NCBI GenBank assembly: GCA_948146395.1
Contig: OX411547.1
Span: 54,675,566-54,739,565, forward strand
DNA length: 64,000 nt
Source: Fragum whitleyi
Taxonomy: Eukaryota > Mollusca > Bivalvia > Cardiida > Cardiidae
Reading direction: 5' to 3'
Position numbers and translations under genes: made by a program. Under the pieces are notes generated by a model that saw nothing but the letters and a program-made list of their open reading frames with translations, had not been told where the DNA came from and did not search any database. Every line of letters begins with the position of its first letter. Positions within the stretch are counted from its first letter, which is position 1. Positions 24,114-36,060 of the stretch are shown in pieces.

Positions 24114-24225
24114 TTAGTACAGTTAGTCAAATCGAGAAATTTACATTTCTCCTATATTAAAACCATTCTTATTCGTTCAATCAGCCCTCAATTTATTGAT
24201 GCCAAATGCTCACTCATAAAAACTC
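24114..24225 (-). mobile_element. Family C MITE terminal fragment
   Basis: 'TACAGTTAGTCAAATCGAGA' plus a worn CATTC-type subterminal block, then lost. Confidence 0.5.
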
Positions 24226-24244
24226 AGACTTTAAATAGGAGGAC

Positions 24245-25063
24245 CATGATGGTCCTAGATAGCTCACCTGAGTCTCTTTGAACCCTGGGATATCACATTA
24301 ATTAAATAGGCAGATGTCAACAAGGAGATAATTTTACATAAGATCAATGCCATAAAATGTTTTCAGCCAAACGCAAGAATGATATGCCTTTTCGCTCTTT
24401 GATTCTATGTAAAAAGGGATGCCAAAATGTGAACCCTGGGTCTTGATATAAACAAACTTGGTAGAGGTCCACTAGACGAATCTACATACATGTTTTGATA
24501 TATTCAAACTTGGTTGAGGCCTACTAGATGATGCTACATACCAAATATGAAAGCTGTGTTGCTTTTTCAGAAAAGATTTTTTTAAAGACTTTAACTATTT
24601 GATTCTATGTAAAAGGGATTGCGCTCAAAGATGTTGAAGATTTTCCTTTTTTTAATCACTCATGCTCACAAGCGCTAAAAGGGATGCGCCCGGGCAAAGC
24701 CCATTTATCACCACAGGGTTTTGATGTAAACAAACTTGGTAGGGGTCTACGAGAAGATGCTGCATACCAAATATGAAAGCTGTCTGCCTTCTAATTTCAG
24801 AGAATAAGATTTTTGAAGATTTTCCTTTTTTCACCCTTTTTGTTTAGGATAAAGGGTAAGTTAAATGTAGATTTCATTTATTTGAACAAAATTGACCAAA
24901 GAAACATCCTTGCCAAGTTTCATCAATATTGGCCCTCCAGTTTAGGAGGAAATATGTTTAAAGTAACTGTGGACGACGCACGACGGACGACTGACGAAGG
25001 ACGACGGACACTGGGCGATCACAATAGCTCACCCTGAGTACTTCGTGCTCAGCTGAGCTAAAA
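24245..25063. repeat. Bivalve-type repeat ending in GACGGACGA tail and GAGCTAAAAA
   Basis: Starts 'GCTCACCTGAGTC', holds three related units with 'AAACTTGGTAGGGGTC...GATGCTGCATACC...AATATGAAAGCTG', and ends 'TCACCCTGAGTACTTCGTGC...GAGCTAAAAA'. It is related to the 9.1-9.8 kb repeat. Confidence 0.6.
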
Positions 25064-25182
25064 ACCACTTCGAAATAATTAAAAAACGATCAGCATTATC
25101 AACTATTTTTGCGAAATTTTATTATCTTGTGTGGATTCTATTTTGAAGCGTATGATTGGTCTGTGAACACACAAGCATTATA

Positions 25183-27158
25183 CACTCATGTGCCAAATTA
25201 ATGTCCACAAACATGGCTGACCAGAATTTTTTCTAGGGAAATATGAGACCCTAAACCATTTCCCCCCCATTTTGATAGTTGTCTTTCTTTGATAGGACTA
25301 TTTTTCATGGTAAAAATGTATCTTATCACCTTGTTTATTATCAAAGGGAAGTAAATCATTTGTTTACATTGAAATTTCGTCTGCTGTCAAAAATGGGGGT
25401 TAGAGGAAAAGATTTGACACCAACTCAGAAAGAATTGATTGTTTGTCTAAAAAAGGATGGAAAGAACAATTCTGAAATAGCTAAATTACTTGAAATTAGT
25501 AGATTTACTGTGTGTAAGTTTTTAAAAAGGATAGAACAGAAGGAAAATATTGAAAATTTGACAGAAAGTAGGAGGAGGGGAAAATGTGGGAGAAAAAGAA
25601 AATCATCTGAGAGGACTGACAGGCTGTTATTAAATGTGGTGAAGTGTAATAGAAGGAAGACTTTGAATGAAATTACCTCATCATATAATGAAAATACACC
25701 TCAAAAACTTTCTCGACGGACAGTTCAGAGAAGATTACACGAAAATGGATATTACAGGAGGGTTGTAAAGAAGGCCACCACCATTGCAGCAAGAAACCGG
25801 GTGAAGAGACGGGCGTTTAGTAGAACTCATTTACATTGGACTGTAGAAAGAGATTGGGCAAATATTATTTTCTCAGATGAAACCCAAGTAGTTATTGGTA
25901 AAAATAAAAGAATTTTTGTGTGGAGAAAAAATGAGGAAAAGTGGAAACCGAGGTGTTTGGGTGTGTATAGTGACAAGTCTGTGCCCGTACTTAGTGTCAT
26001 GTTTTGGGGCTGTATAACTTTTGAGGGTGTTGGTACATTAACTGCAGTAGAAGGCAATATCAATTCAAATAAGTATATAGAAGTACTTGATAGCCAACTT
26101 TGGCCAGTTTTGGCAAAACTTCCCCCTGGTAGGCAATATATTCTGCAGGAAGACTATACACACATCACGAGAAACATCTAACTGGAAAAGAAACAACAAC
26201 ATTCCCACCATGAATTGGCCCCCACAGTCCCCTGACATTAATATCATTGAAAATGTGTGGAGAACTATGAAAATTCAGCTACAAAGTAGAGTAACTAGGA
26301 TTCATTCTAAGAAAGACCTGATTGATAACGTTCTCAACATTTGGCAGTCCTTAACTCCAACCTACATAAAGTCCTTATATTTGAGTCTACCACGACGAAT
26401 GAGATCTGTTTTGAGAGCTAATGGGTGTATAACAAAGTACTGAAAATTTCAAGTAAGTGGGAGTTCTCGTTCAAGAGTTGTATTAGTTCAAAGTTTATTG
26501 TCAAATCTCAATTATCGTGCATACCTCTATTATCGTGTATGACCCCAAAGGAGCCTCGCATTGCTTGATTGACCTAAGTTTTTTCATAGAATGTTTTGTT
26601 TTGGTACCTTCATAATGTTGAATTGAGAAAAGCTGAAATAATATAGCACACAATATCTAAAATCGAAAAAAATGCAACAATTTGTATATGGATTTTTTTT
26701 TTAAAGTTTCTTTGGATAGGCAAGTTTAAGCTTTGTATTAGGAAATTCAGAACTAGATTTTACTCAAATAAATATGTGGAATAATTAGATTTAAGCAGAG
26801 GTTGGTGACCCCAAAAGATAAAGTTGTAATTTTGCTTCTTTTTTGTTTCCAAGGAGTTTTCTTTCGTATGCATGATAACTGAGGAGGCCATCCAAATTTT
26901 TTGAAAGGTCAACTAGCATTTATTTTACGTGAATTTCATGATGATATTATCAACAGAATTGAACCTAATTTTTTAGACTGGTGAATGAAATATTGATTGA
27001 TAGAAAATTGATATTAAATGGTATGAAAACCTAACTTTCCGAGTACAGTGAGGGTTAAAAGGCTTACATGCACGATAACTGAGGTGAAGAGGATATTGTT
27101 TTGATTTTGTGCAAGATTTGGCGGCCATGTTTGTGGACATTAATTTGGCACATGAGTG
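25183..27158 (+). mobile_element. Tc1/mariner-type transposon, 1,976 bp
   Basis: 35-bp identical inverted ends (CACTCATGTGCC at the left, GGCACATGAGTG at the right) with TA on both sides. It carries a single transposase gene in two frames. Its ends do not resemble those of family C. Confidence 0.9.
25393..26443 (+). pseudogene. Tc1/mariner transposase, one disruption
   Basis: From ATG 25393 (MGVRGKDLTPTQ) the protein has an N-terminal helix-turn-helix (NNSEIAKLLEISRFTV), a second one ending TVQRRLHENGYYR, and the DDE core: 'IIFSDETQV' gives the first Asp, 'YILQED' the second, and 'SPDINIIENVW' the Glu in another frame. The frame ends at 26181 and the rest runs on to 26443 in a second frame; bases are missing around 26145-26160, at the segment after the second Asp. 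Full-length proteins of this family are about 340 residues, which matches. Dead as it stands, but young-looking. Confidence 0.9.
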
Positions 27159-27279
27159 TAGTATGGTTTTACCTCCCTTGTATTTCAAACAAAAGTCACT
27201 CTTTTCACCCATTCAATTTCATTCTGTAATCATTCCAAAATGATTTATCTTGTCAATTTCATTTTGTTACAATTAAACA

Positions 27280-27697
27280 GAAGTTTCACTTATTCCGTTC
27301 AAATTCATTCTAAATCATTCACTTGAAGCACTCCATTCATTCATTCCAAACACTCACTCAAATCGATCAAAAACGCCCTGAAATCATTTGAGATCATTTC
27401 GAAATCGTCCAAGACAGAAAATATTTAATTCTTATCCGTCAAGTTATTCTATGATTTTTTGACGGGTGTGGGTTTAAAAAGAGTCTGATTGGTCCACGAA
27501 GACACACAAACAGATTAGTACGTATATATTACTAAAGGGAGGTAAAAAATATCGCTATATTGTTAATCGTAAACCAAATTAGCGATATTGGATTATCTCC
27601 CTTTTATTTTACTCAATACTCGCTCCACACACCCATTCCAATTTTTTCCAAAAGCATTCATCTTGCCAATTTCAGGATGTTGTTAACTGAGTTAACT
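27280..27697 (-). mobile_element. Family C MITE C15
   Basis: Subfamily with 'GATTGGTCCACGAAGACACA' middle. Central palindrome at 27536-27603, 3' end 'GGATGTTGTTAACTG'. Confidence 0.75.
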
Positions 27698-28013
27698 GTT
27701 AGTAGCATTTGTCAAAATTGTTTCACTTTCTGAACTATGGAAAAATTGAGCAATAAGACCTAAAGAATATATGTTTGTTTCGGTGTACATGTAAGATAGT
27801 TTAATCTTTCATATTTTTTTTCAAGTGAAGCGCTTAAAAAGAATGTTTTGAAAAATCTTAGCTCACCTGGGCGCAAGTCCTCAAGGTCAGCTAGTTTGAT
27901 AGCACAAAGTGCGTCGTTATTTTCTATTTTCTTTTCTTCATAATTTGTGCAAAATTCAACATACTAGACGAGTACGAACACTGAAAGAAAAGAATATGTT
28001 TACGTGCTAATTA

Positions 28014-28455
28014 CAGTTGAGAACATCGTGAAATTGACAAGATTAATGATTTTGGAATGATTTTGGAATGATATTGAATGAGTGTGTTGAGCGAGTTTTG
28101 AGTGAATTTAATGGGAGGTAATCCAATATCGCAAATTTTGTTCAGGATGAACAAAATTAGCGATATTCATTATCTCCCTTTAATAAAATATACGTACTTT
28201 TCTGTTTATCTGTATTCGTGGACCAATCAGCCACTTTAAGATCGGCACAAGCCAATAAAATCGTAGAATAATTTGATCGATTTGAATGAAATATAAATTC
28301 TATTGAACGATTTCGAACTGTTTAAAAAGATTATTTCGGAAAGTTTTTGATCGAATTGAGTGAATGTTTGGCATTAGTGAATGGAGCGGTGAATGAAAGA
28401 TTTAGAAGGATTTGGATCGCAACGAGTGTCAATTTCACAATGTTTGTAACCGTAC
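28014..28455 (+). mobile_element. Family C MITE C16, full length
   Basis: TA, CAGTTGAGAACATCGTGAAA to TTTCACAATGTTTGTAACCG, TA. Nearly perfect central palindrome (28112-28180). The second half is of the 'GTGGACCAATCAGCC' subfamily. Confidence 0.85.
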
Positions 28456-28727
28456 ATGCTAGTTTTTTATGTAAGATAGAAGCATCCATGGTTAGCGTAT
28501 TAAGTAAAATCACAAATATGATTTATCTCTTCGATGGACGATGATATAGTATTGGAGGTGTGAAAAGACGCTACAAGATCATAATTTATTTAACAAAATC
28601 TAAATTTTAATTTCATCAAGAATTCAAATGTTAAGAAATCTAGCAACTAAATCTTCCGTTATGCCCCTTTATTTACAAAATATAGTGAAAATTCGGTCCT
28701 TGGATTAAATATTGGTAAAGAACAAAT

Positions 28728-29014
28728 CGGCAATAGCGCAGTTGGTAGCGCGCCGGACTTATAATCCAGGGGTCTATATTCGCACGGGTTCGATCCCCGG
28801 CCGCGGTACTTATCCTTTCCGACATTTGTCTTCCACCAATGGGTAGATAATCGTAAACCTATGTGGAATAGCAACTGGAGGTTAGGAAAGGGATGTGGTG
28901 GTAGTACTGGTGTGAGAAATACCAGGAATCTATCGTTAGGTGCTCCAGTCGTCGCGATATAACTAAGAGATTGATGAAAGCGACGTAAAACCCCAATTCA
29001 AATCAAATCAAACC
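28728..29014 (+). mobile_element. tRNA-derived SINE S2
   Basis: tRNA-like head at 28728-28805 with A box TAGCGCAGTTGG and B box GGTTCGATCCC, then a body and the tail 'GCGACGTAAAACCCCAATTC' with AAATC repeats. S3 shares body and tail in the opposite orientation. Confidence 0.75.
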
Positions 29015-30104
29015 TTCTCTTACCTTCTTTTTTTTTATCTTTTTACCTGCTGTGTAAAATTTGCTTACGAGTTAAGGATTTAAGAAAATATGTTTACGAG
29101 CTCGTCCTCATTCATTCGACGTTGTGACGTCATTTAGCGGCCAATCCCTTTCTGACACGCCAAAATCGGTATTTGCAAATATTTTTTAAATTAATTAGCC
29201 GATTTTTTTTCGAAAAAGAGCTAGTCGTCTTATGTCTGTGCACATTCGTACATAATAACCGACCTGAAACGCTTTCTATTACGTGATTTTTAAGATTTGA
29301 CGTTTCATTTTTAGTATATAAACGGAAATTTCTCAAAATTATGCCCGGTGACTAATGCTGATCTTTTGCTATATTGTAGCGAAATAATTACGCTTTATAT
29401 GTACGAAATAAAATGATATATCTTCGAGTTAGATTCTATGAAGGTATTGCAACATCTTAATACAATTCGACGTACCACCAAAACCATCGTTACTATGATT
29501 ATTTGAAGCCAATCTGCATGCAATTAAAATTCAAAAATTATTTCGAATTGAGATTTATTGTAAAATATATGAAGTTCAGACGTAATTCGCGTTATCGATT
29601 TTTACGAAAAATCTTACACGAAGACGTATGATTTTTATTTTAAAAATGGAATGGTTTTGTAGCAACATATCTAAATTTAAGCATAGGTCACCGGACGAAT
29701 TTTCGAGAAAAAATATATATTTACAGTAACTGCACTCGATAACAGCGACGCAGAATGCATAAACATTTAATACGCTAAACCGTATTGCATTTCTAACACT
29801 TACTTCTTCATATTAATCAATGCTAAATCTCAGGCAACTCTTTAAGAAGCGAATAGCGTTTACGAGATAAAAATCGGTTAATAATATCCGAAAAAATGAC
29901 AATTAATGAGTTTGGTCCTCAAAAGGGGGGTCGGCCCCTTGTTGACGTCATGACTTCAACTCTACGTTATGAAATCACTTTTAATGACCCGATTTATGAA
30001 AGCGGATATTAAATAGTTCAGTTTTATAGCATTAGGCATGATTTGCGGTCATTTTGGAATTTGGACCTACAAATTATCGCTATATGTCCGCAGTTACCTT
30101 AAAA
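29015..30104. other. Intronic stretch with no clear feature
   Basis: AT-rich with TGACGTCA-like octamers near 29125 and 29943. No coding or repeat structure recognised. Confidence 0.45.
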
Positions 30105-30330
30105 GCGTCTGATTGGTCTATTTAGACACACGAACAGAAAACGAACGGTCGTTTTTATCAAAGGAAGGTAAAAATTTCGCTAATTTCGTCCAGTTTGGGC
30201 GAAATTAGTGATATTGTATTACCATCCTTGAAATTCACTTAAATCACACTCATTAAACTCATTCAATTCCATTCCGCTATCATTCCGAAACCATGCATCT
30301 TTTCATTATCACGACGTTATTGACTGTATA
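30105..30330 (-). mobile_element. Family C MITE C17, half copy
   Basis: Starts in the 'CTGATTGGTCTATTTAGACA' middle, palindrome variant GTCCAGTTTGGGC at 30187, ends 'TATCACGACGTTATTGACTG' TA. Confidence 0.7.
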
Positions 30331-30336
30331 TTGAAA

Positions 30337-30768
30337 CAACGCTTTTTCTTTAATGCTTTTCGGTGGTTTGTCGATAAATAACCGTAGATTATCACTTGAT
30401 AATCTCACCGCAAAAGCAGTGAAATTATCAAAAACTTCTACCCTGCTTTTGGGCATTTCATCCTATCTGACTTCATCTATGCGGGGCGAAATAAGTGACG
30501 TCACAATGAACGTTGCATAGCAATCACGCGCAAAATGACGCGCTTTACGAAAATATGTCCTTGAATTTTCACGTTTTGTCTCATTTTTTGCAAAAAAGAA
30601 ATAAAATAATCGTTTGTTTTTCGAGTAAGATCGTTTAATATTTCATTTCGTGATCAACAAAAGCTATATTTTCACTCGTGGCTCTGCCACTCGTGAAAAT
30701 ATAGCTTTTGTTGTTCACTCGATGAAATATAAATCGATCTTAAACTGAAACAAACGATTATTCTCTAT
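30337..30768 (+). mobile_element. Family A element A1, full length, abutting exon 6's acceptor
   Basis: Near-identical to A2 (42817-43242). The last ~165 bp (30604-30768) fold on themselves with ~75-80-bp arms: 'AATCGTTTGTTTTTCGAG' to 'AAAGCTATATTTTCAC' on the left and the complement on the right. Contains TGACGTCAC (30498). Ends 'GATTATTCTCTAT', 12 nt before the exon 6 AG. Confidence 0.85.
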
Positions 30769-30780
30769 ATATCTCTTCAG

Positions 30781-30908
30781 CGTAAGCCCGGCAACAGCGA
30801 CAGTGACTGGAATCTATGACGCCGTTTACACTTTAACCTTTTCCCCTACAAACGCTGCCCTTGGACAGGCATTGGTCGCCGTTATAGAATTAGACGCCGC
30901 AAGCCGAT
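30781..30908 (+). CDS. Exon 6: linker and first strands of the ZP-C-like part
   Basis: A 128-bp exon entered with two leftover bases. It begins (S)VSPATATVTGIYDAVYTLTF, continues through a strand-rich GQALVAVIELDAASR, and leaves one base before GTAAGT (30909). The pattern resembles the G-x-L hydrophobic strand at the start of ZP-C. The acceptor AG lies 12 nt after the CTCTAT end of the full-length family A element A1. The exon is GC-rich compared with its surroundings. Confidence 0.66.
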
Positions 30909-30934
30909 GTAAGTATTTATCGTCCAACGTGTTG

Positions 30935-31065
30935 ACCTGGGACCTGTTTCATCAATAAATGTCCTATATTCGTAGGTCATTTTCATCAAACATCATAAAA
31001 GGTTCCTAGGACGTACATTGGCGTTTCATCAAACTTTGTCCTGATTTAATTATGCTCGATTAAAA
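30935..31065. mobile_element. Short MITE-like fragment
   Basis: Repeated 'TTTCATCAAACTTTGTCCT', 'GTCCTATATTCGTAGGTCA' and 'CCTAGGACGTACATTGG' phrases, related to 36170-36300. Confidence 0.4.
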
Positions 31066-32405
31066 AGCCCAAAAACACTCGCAAATGCGAGCATATTATA
31101 GCTCGGCAAAAAGACTTTGATGAAGATTGTAGAAATTAGAAACGCGGAAACTTCTAAAGGAAATCAAATGAAAGTTACTATTTATTATACTTTAAGGGCG
31201 AAAGTAACAGAAATGAAAAAAAAGTGATCGTTTGTAAAATCACAATTCATCGCTTACGTCAAGTAGAGAGAATGTGCGGAGGAGAAAATCGTTAATAGAA
31301 CAGAGGTTGGGCTGAGGCAATCATTATTGAACATGTTATTACTCGGTTTTAGAAACCAAGTCCTTTCACAATTTTCAACACAACCACTTCTGTTCGATAA
31401 GATGTGATTTATTTCTTTCCGCTTTAACAGAATTCCCATGCTTTATTTTAATAAATACATACTAATATGTTGTTCTGATTTCATTATTTAAACTTTGTCG
31501 TTTTTGATCATTTTCATTTGAGATCCGTACAATTAAAATCACTTTCTCTGTTCTACCCATTAGTTTTAGCATTATATTTTGCATTCAAGTATACGATATT
31601 ACAAACTACTTTATTCAACAAATTTACATGAAATTCAGCAAAAGTTTTTCCGGCACATTCGCCGATTGACTGGGTTACTGCCCCTAGATCTATCGATACT
31701 AGAGACAGGTATTTTACAAATTTTCGTTAGGTCATGTGACCCGGTAGTGTTGTCATTTGATCAACGTTAACCGGAAGCTAGAAAATCGTAAAGCGTTTGG
31801 TAGCGGATTTGCGACATGCAGTTGATCTAAAATCACGATGAATGCGGCGAAAAACAGCAAATAATGATTGATTTTTGTGTTTCTTTCGTATGTTTATCTC
31901 GTAAAGAGCATATTTATTTAAGCAATAGAATTTCAGTATTTCCATTTTAAACAATGTCGCCAAATTTCAACGAATATCGACATGCATGATGGGAAAATTC
32001 TTACGGTTTGTAATAGCTTACTTGTCGTGAAAAGTACACAGCCAATCAGATTATCGTAAAATTTATACACTACCCGTTGTCTCTCACAGACATCGGGGTA
32101 CCAGTTCAATTCGCCGAGGTCTTCCATGACAAAACGAATTAATTCTACGAATCTGAGCTAAAATTTCCAGCGTTCTTAAACGTTTCATAGAACTGAAAAT
32201 AGTGCCCAAATTTGCCAAAATAGAACGGAAAATAACGAAAGTGTAGAGCATGTAGCGGGGCTGTTAAAAGAAGATGTTCAACTGGAGCTAAACAGGTGTA
32301 ATTGTGGCGTAGTCGATTAGCATTTGACGCATGCACCACATACATGGAACAGAAACAATCAAAGTAGATACAACGATGATCAATGAATTTAACTCGAAGC
32401 ACACG
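31066..32405. other. Intronic stretch with no clear feature
   Basis: No reliable frame or repeat recognised; the short frames here lack splice context or family likeness. Confidence 0.4.
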
Positions 32406-32409
32406 CTCA

Positions 32410-32694
32410 CTTGCTTCATCTTACCTCATACAAAGAATAAACATATATATGTAGCTTTCTTTTTCTTCAAGATTATTTGAGACGCTAACAAATTTAATTA
32501 TGTCAGTGAAAATCGCGATTTTTATCTATCAAAATTTATTTTGAATGACGCTGTTGATTCTATATTTTTCAGTGGGTTTGAGCGTTTTTGAATAGTTTGC
32601 TTGAGTGTTTGGAATGAATGAATGGAGCGCTGAGTGAGCGATTTTTAATGTTGTTGGTTGAGGTGAAGGTCATTTTCACGATGTACCTAACTGT
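32410..32694 (+). mobile_element. Family C MITE C18, 5' truncated
   Basis: Picks up after the central palindrome ('TAGCTTTCTTTTTCTTCAAG'), has the 'GTGAAAATCGCGATTTTTAT' and 'GGAATGAATGAATGGAGCGC' blocks and ends 'TTTCACGATGTACCTAACTG' TA. Confidence 0.8.
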
Positions 32695-32817
32695 ACCTAC
32701 TAATACAACTTCCTTATCATATGCACTGTCTTGCAAAAACTTTCGATAATTTGTAAAAAATATATATATAAATATATTAAAATCTCGTCATAAACTTACA
32801 AGTAATAAATCTAAATG

Positions 32818-34195
32818 CATTTTTATGCTCCCCGAAGGGAGAGCATATAGCCGCCGCTCCGTCTGTCCGTCCGTCCGTCCGTCCGTAATTCCGTCCGTCC
32901 GTCCGTCCATCCGTCCGTCCGTCCGTCCGTCCATTTCCACCTATTTCTCTATAACCCTTGGGCCAAATCAAATGAAATTACCATGTGAACTCCCTATGAT
33001 ATAGTGATGATGCATCTGTGATGGTTTTTGGATTTGAGGCCTCGTCACGGGAAAAGGGGACTTAGGGTTAAAAACAGTTTTTCCCAAATTTCTCCTAGTC
33101 CAACAGTCAGAATTTAGTGAAATTTCATATTTGAGTAGCAAATCAGATGCCCTTTACTATAAACAATTTGAAATAAACGTAAAAAAAAAATATCATGGAA
33201 AAAGGGGGCTAAATGTTTGTTACCTTACGTTAGCATGTAAAATAGTAATTCCGTCCGTCCGTCCGTCCCCACCTATTTCTCCATAACCCTTGGGCCAAAT
33301 CAAATGAAACTTATCATGTGAACTCCCTATGATATAGTGATGATGCATCTGTGACGGTTTTTGGATTTGAGGCCTCGTCACGGGAAAAGGGGACTTAGGG
33401 TAAAAAACAGTTTTTCCCAAATTTCTCCTAGTCTAACAGTCAGAATTTAGTGAAATTTCATATTTGAGTAGCAAATCAGATGCTCTTTACTATAAACAAT
33501 TTGAAATTAACGTAAAAAAAATCATGGATAAAGGGGGCTAAATGTTTGTTACCTTTACGCTAGTGCATAAAATACAGTTATTCTTTCATTTCTCCTAGTC
33601 TCATGCTCAGAATTTGATGAAATTTCGCATTTCAGTAGCAAATCAGATGCCCTTTACCATAAGGTATTTTATATTTGTGTCTAAAAATATGTCATGCAAA
33701 AAGGGAGTTTAATGTTTGTTACCTTTATGTTTGCTGTATAAGATAACATCTTATTTGAGTCCTTGCAATCTGACCACAGAGCATATCTCCTAAAGTATAA
33801 TAGCTATCAACTTGAAACCTTATGGGTGGATAGATCTTATGGAGGAGAAGTGCAGTGCACAAGAACTACAACTCTTGCTTGCATAATTTTGGAGTTATTG
33901 CCCTTTGTTATTTTTATACTTAGATTATGTCTGGAGCATATCTCCTAAAGTATAATAGCTATCAACTTGAAACTTAATGGGTGGATAGATCTCATAGAGG
34001 AGAAGTGCAGTGTACAAGAACTGCAACTCTTGCTTGCATAATTTTGGAGTTATTGCCCTTTGTTATTTTTGATACTTAGATTTTGTCTGGAGCATAGGCT
34101 TTCTTGGCGGGGGATGTCCATGTCCAACATGGCTCTTGTTTTTGTGACAATGCCTTATTCGGGGAGCATAATCCGTCTCTGACGGCTCTTGTTTC
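32818..34195. repeat. Bivalve-type repeat with (TCCG)n microsatellite
   Basis: Opens 'GCTCCCCGAAGGGAGAGC', has two (GTCC)n tracts (32866-32935 and 33249-33267), two ~350-bp units sharing 'CCTTGGGCCAAATCAAATGA' and 'GGCCTCGTCACGGGAAAAGG', then two ~180-bp units with 'GAGCATATCTCCTAAAGTAT', and closes 'GGGGAGCATAATCCGTCTCT'. Confidence 0.75.
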
Positions 34196-34584
34196 TTACA
34201 AATTATGGACCTTCTTATTTAGATCGGTATCCTTCATCCAGCAATAGATAGTCTACCGTTGGCATATGTATGCAGTGTCCTTGCTTGTTTATTTTATTTC
34301 GTATATAGCAAAAGCAACGCTTTACAATCATTTAAACTACGTAACGAATCCATATTGAACATTATAAAATGGCCGCTTATCGCCTGCTGTATGCCTTTTT
34401 GCGCTTGCATTATGCAATTCATGCTGCTTCCACGAATGAAGGCAAAGTCACGGCGCTTCTTCTGTGCTTTGGTTTCATCGCCTTCCGCGGCGATTGTTTT
34501 GTACATGCCCAAAGAGGGCGTCGTCCTTTATCGGTATGTGTCGTATCTTGATATTGTAACACAATAACTCCATATAGTTTTTAT

Positions 34585-36060
34585 ACGCCCGTCGAAGACG
34601 GGACGTATTATGGGATCACCCGTGGCGTCCGGCGTCCGGTTGTCCGGGCGTCCGGGCGTCCGGGCGTCCGGCGGCGTCCACTTCTTTGTCCGGAGCATAA
34701 CTCTGTCACTTGAAGTCCGATTGACTTCAAACTTGGCAATTGTATTCTTCTCATCATTGCGAAGTGCAGTGCACAAGAACCATAACTCTACCTGGCCTAT
34801 TTTTTGAGTTATTGCCCTTTGTTGTTTTTCAGACTTGAATCTTGTCCGGAGTATATCTCTTAAAGTTTAATAGCTAGGGTCATGAAACTTCATGGGTGTA
34901 TAGATCTCACCAAGGGGGAGTGCAGTGCACAAGAACCATAACTCTACCTGGCCTATTTTTTGAGTTATTGCCCTTTGTTGTTTTTCATACTAGAATCTTG
35001 TCCGGAGTATATCTCTTAAAGTATAATAGCTAGGATCATGAAACTTCATGGGTGTATAGATCTAACCAAGGGGGAGTGCAGTGCACAAGAACCATAACTC
35101 TACCTGGCATATTTTTTGAGTTATTGCCCTTTGTTGTTTTTCATACTAGAATATTGTCCGGAGTTTATCTGTAAAAGTATAATAGCTAGGATCATGAAAC
35201 TTCATGGGTGTATAGATCTTACCAAGGAGGAGTGCAGTGCACAAGAACCATAACTCTACCTGGCCTATTTTTTGAGTTATTGCCCTTTGTTGTTTTTCAG
35301 ACTTGAATCTTGTCCGGAGTATATCTGTAAAAGTATAATAGGTAGGATCATGAAACTTCATGGGTGTATAGATCCCACCAAGGGGGAGTGCAGTGCACAA
35401 GAACAACAACTCTACCTGGCCTATTTTTTGAGTTATTGCCCTTTGTTTTTTTCAGACTTGAATCTTGTCGGAAGTATATCTCTTAAAGTTTAATAGCTAG
35501 GATCATGAAACTTCATGGGTGTATAGATCTCACCAAGGGGGGGTTCAGTGCACAAGAACCATAACTCTACCTGGCCTATTTTTCGAGTTATTGCCCTTTG
35601 TTGTTTTCCAGACTTGAATCTTGTCCGGAGTATATCTCTAAAAGTATAATAGCTAGGATCATGAAACTGCATGGGTGTATAGATCTAACCAAGGGGTAGT
35701 GCAGTGTACAAGAACCATAATTCTACCTGGCCTATTTTTTGAGTTATTGCCCTTTGTTGTTTTTCAGACTTGAATCTTGTCCGGAGTATATCTGTAAAAG
35801 TATAAAAGCTAGGATCATGAAACTTCATGGGTGTATAGATGTCATCAAGGGGGAGTGCAGTGTACAAGAACCATAATTCTACCTGGCCCTTTTTTGAGTT
35901 ATTGCCCTTTTTTTTATACTAGAATCTTGTCTTGAGTATATCTCTAAAAGTATAATAGCTAGGATAATGAAACTACATGGGTGCAAAAAATATTCATTCA
36001 AAATAACCTCAGTTCTATTCAAACCCCCAGTTAAAACTAAGCAGTGTGACGGGCGTATCT
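34585..36060. repeat. 156-bp tandem array, about nine units, with inverted outer ends
   Basis: 'GTCCGGAG' units begin at 34689, 34844, 35000, 35156, 35312, 35467, 35623, 35779 and 35929 (diverged), a period of 155-156 bp. Each carries 'CTTCATGGGTGTATAGATC', 'GTGCAGTGCACAAGAACCAT' and 'TGAGTTATTGCCCTTTGTTG'. The array is enclosed by ATACGCCCGTC (34591) and GACGGGCGTAT (36048), and starts with a GTCCGGGCG microsatellite. Confidence 0.85.

Larger units (their letters stand above)
25080..27268 (-). mobile_element. Family C MITE C14, split by the Tc1 element
   Basis: The left part (25080-25182) has the subfamily middle 'TGATTGGTCTGTGAACACAC'; the right part (27159-27268) resumes 'TATGGTTTTACCTCCCTTG' and ends 'TGTCAATTTCATTTTGTTAC'. 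The Tc1 element lies exactly between. Confidence 0.65.

Noticed and set aside
25183..27158. The Tc1/mariner element as the autonomous partner of family C
   Set aside because: Its CACTCATG ends differ from CAGTTA...ATCGTG, so a different transposase is expected to move C.
28728..28805. Functional tRNA gene
   Set aside because: The tRNA-like head continues into a SINE body and tail shared with other loci. The same holds for 5812-5880 and 44996-45058; 43403-43475 is tRNA-like but not shown to be a real gene.
32866..33267. (TCCG)n tracts as a CRISPR-like or regulatory array
   Set aside because: They are simple microsatellites inside a dispersed repeat; no spacers or repeat-unit structure.
34528..35867. 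Several open frames in the 34.5-35.9 kb region
   Set aside because: They repeat with the 156-bp unit on both strands and are by-products of the array.
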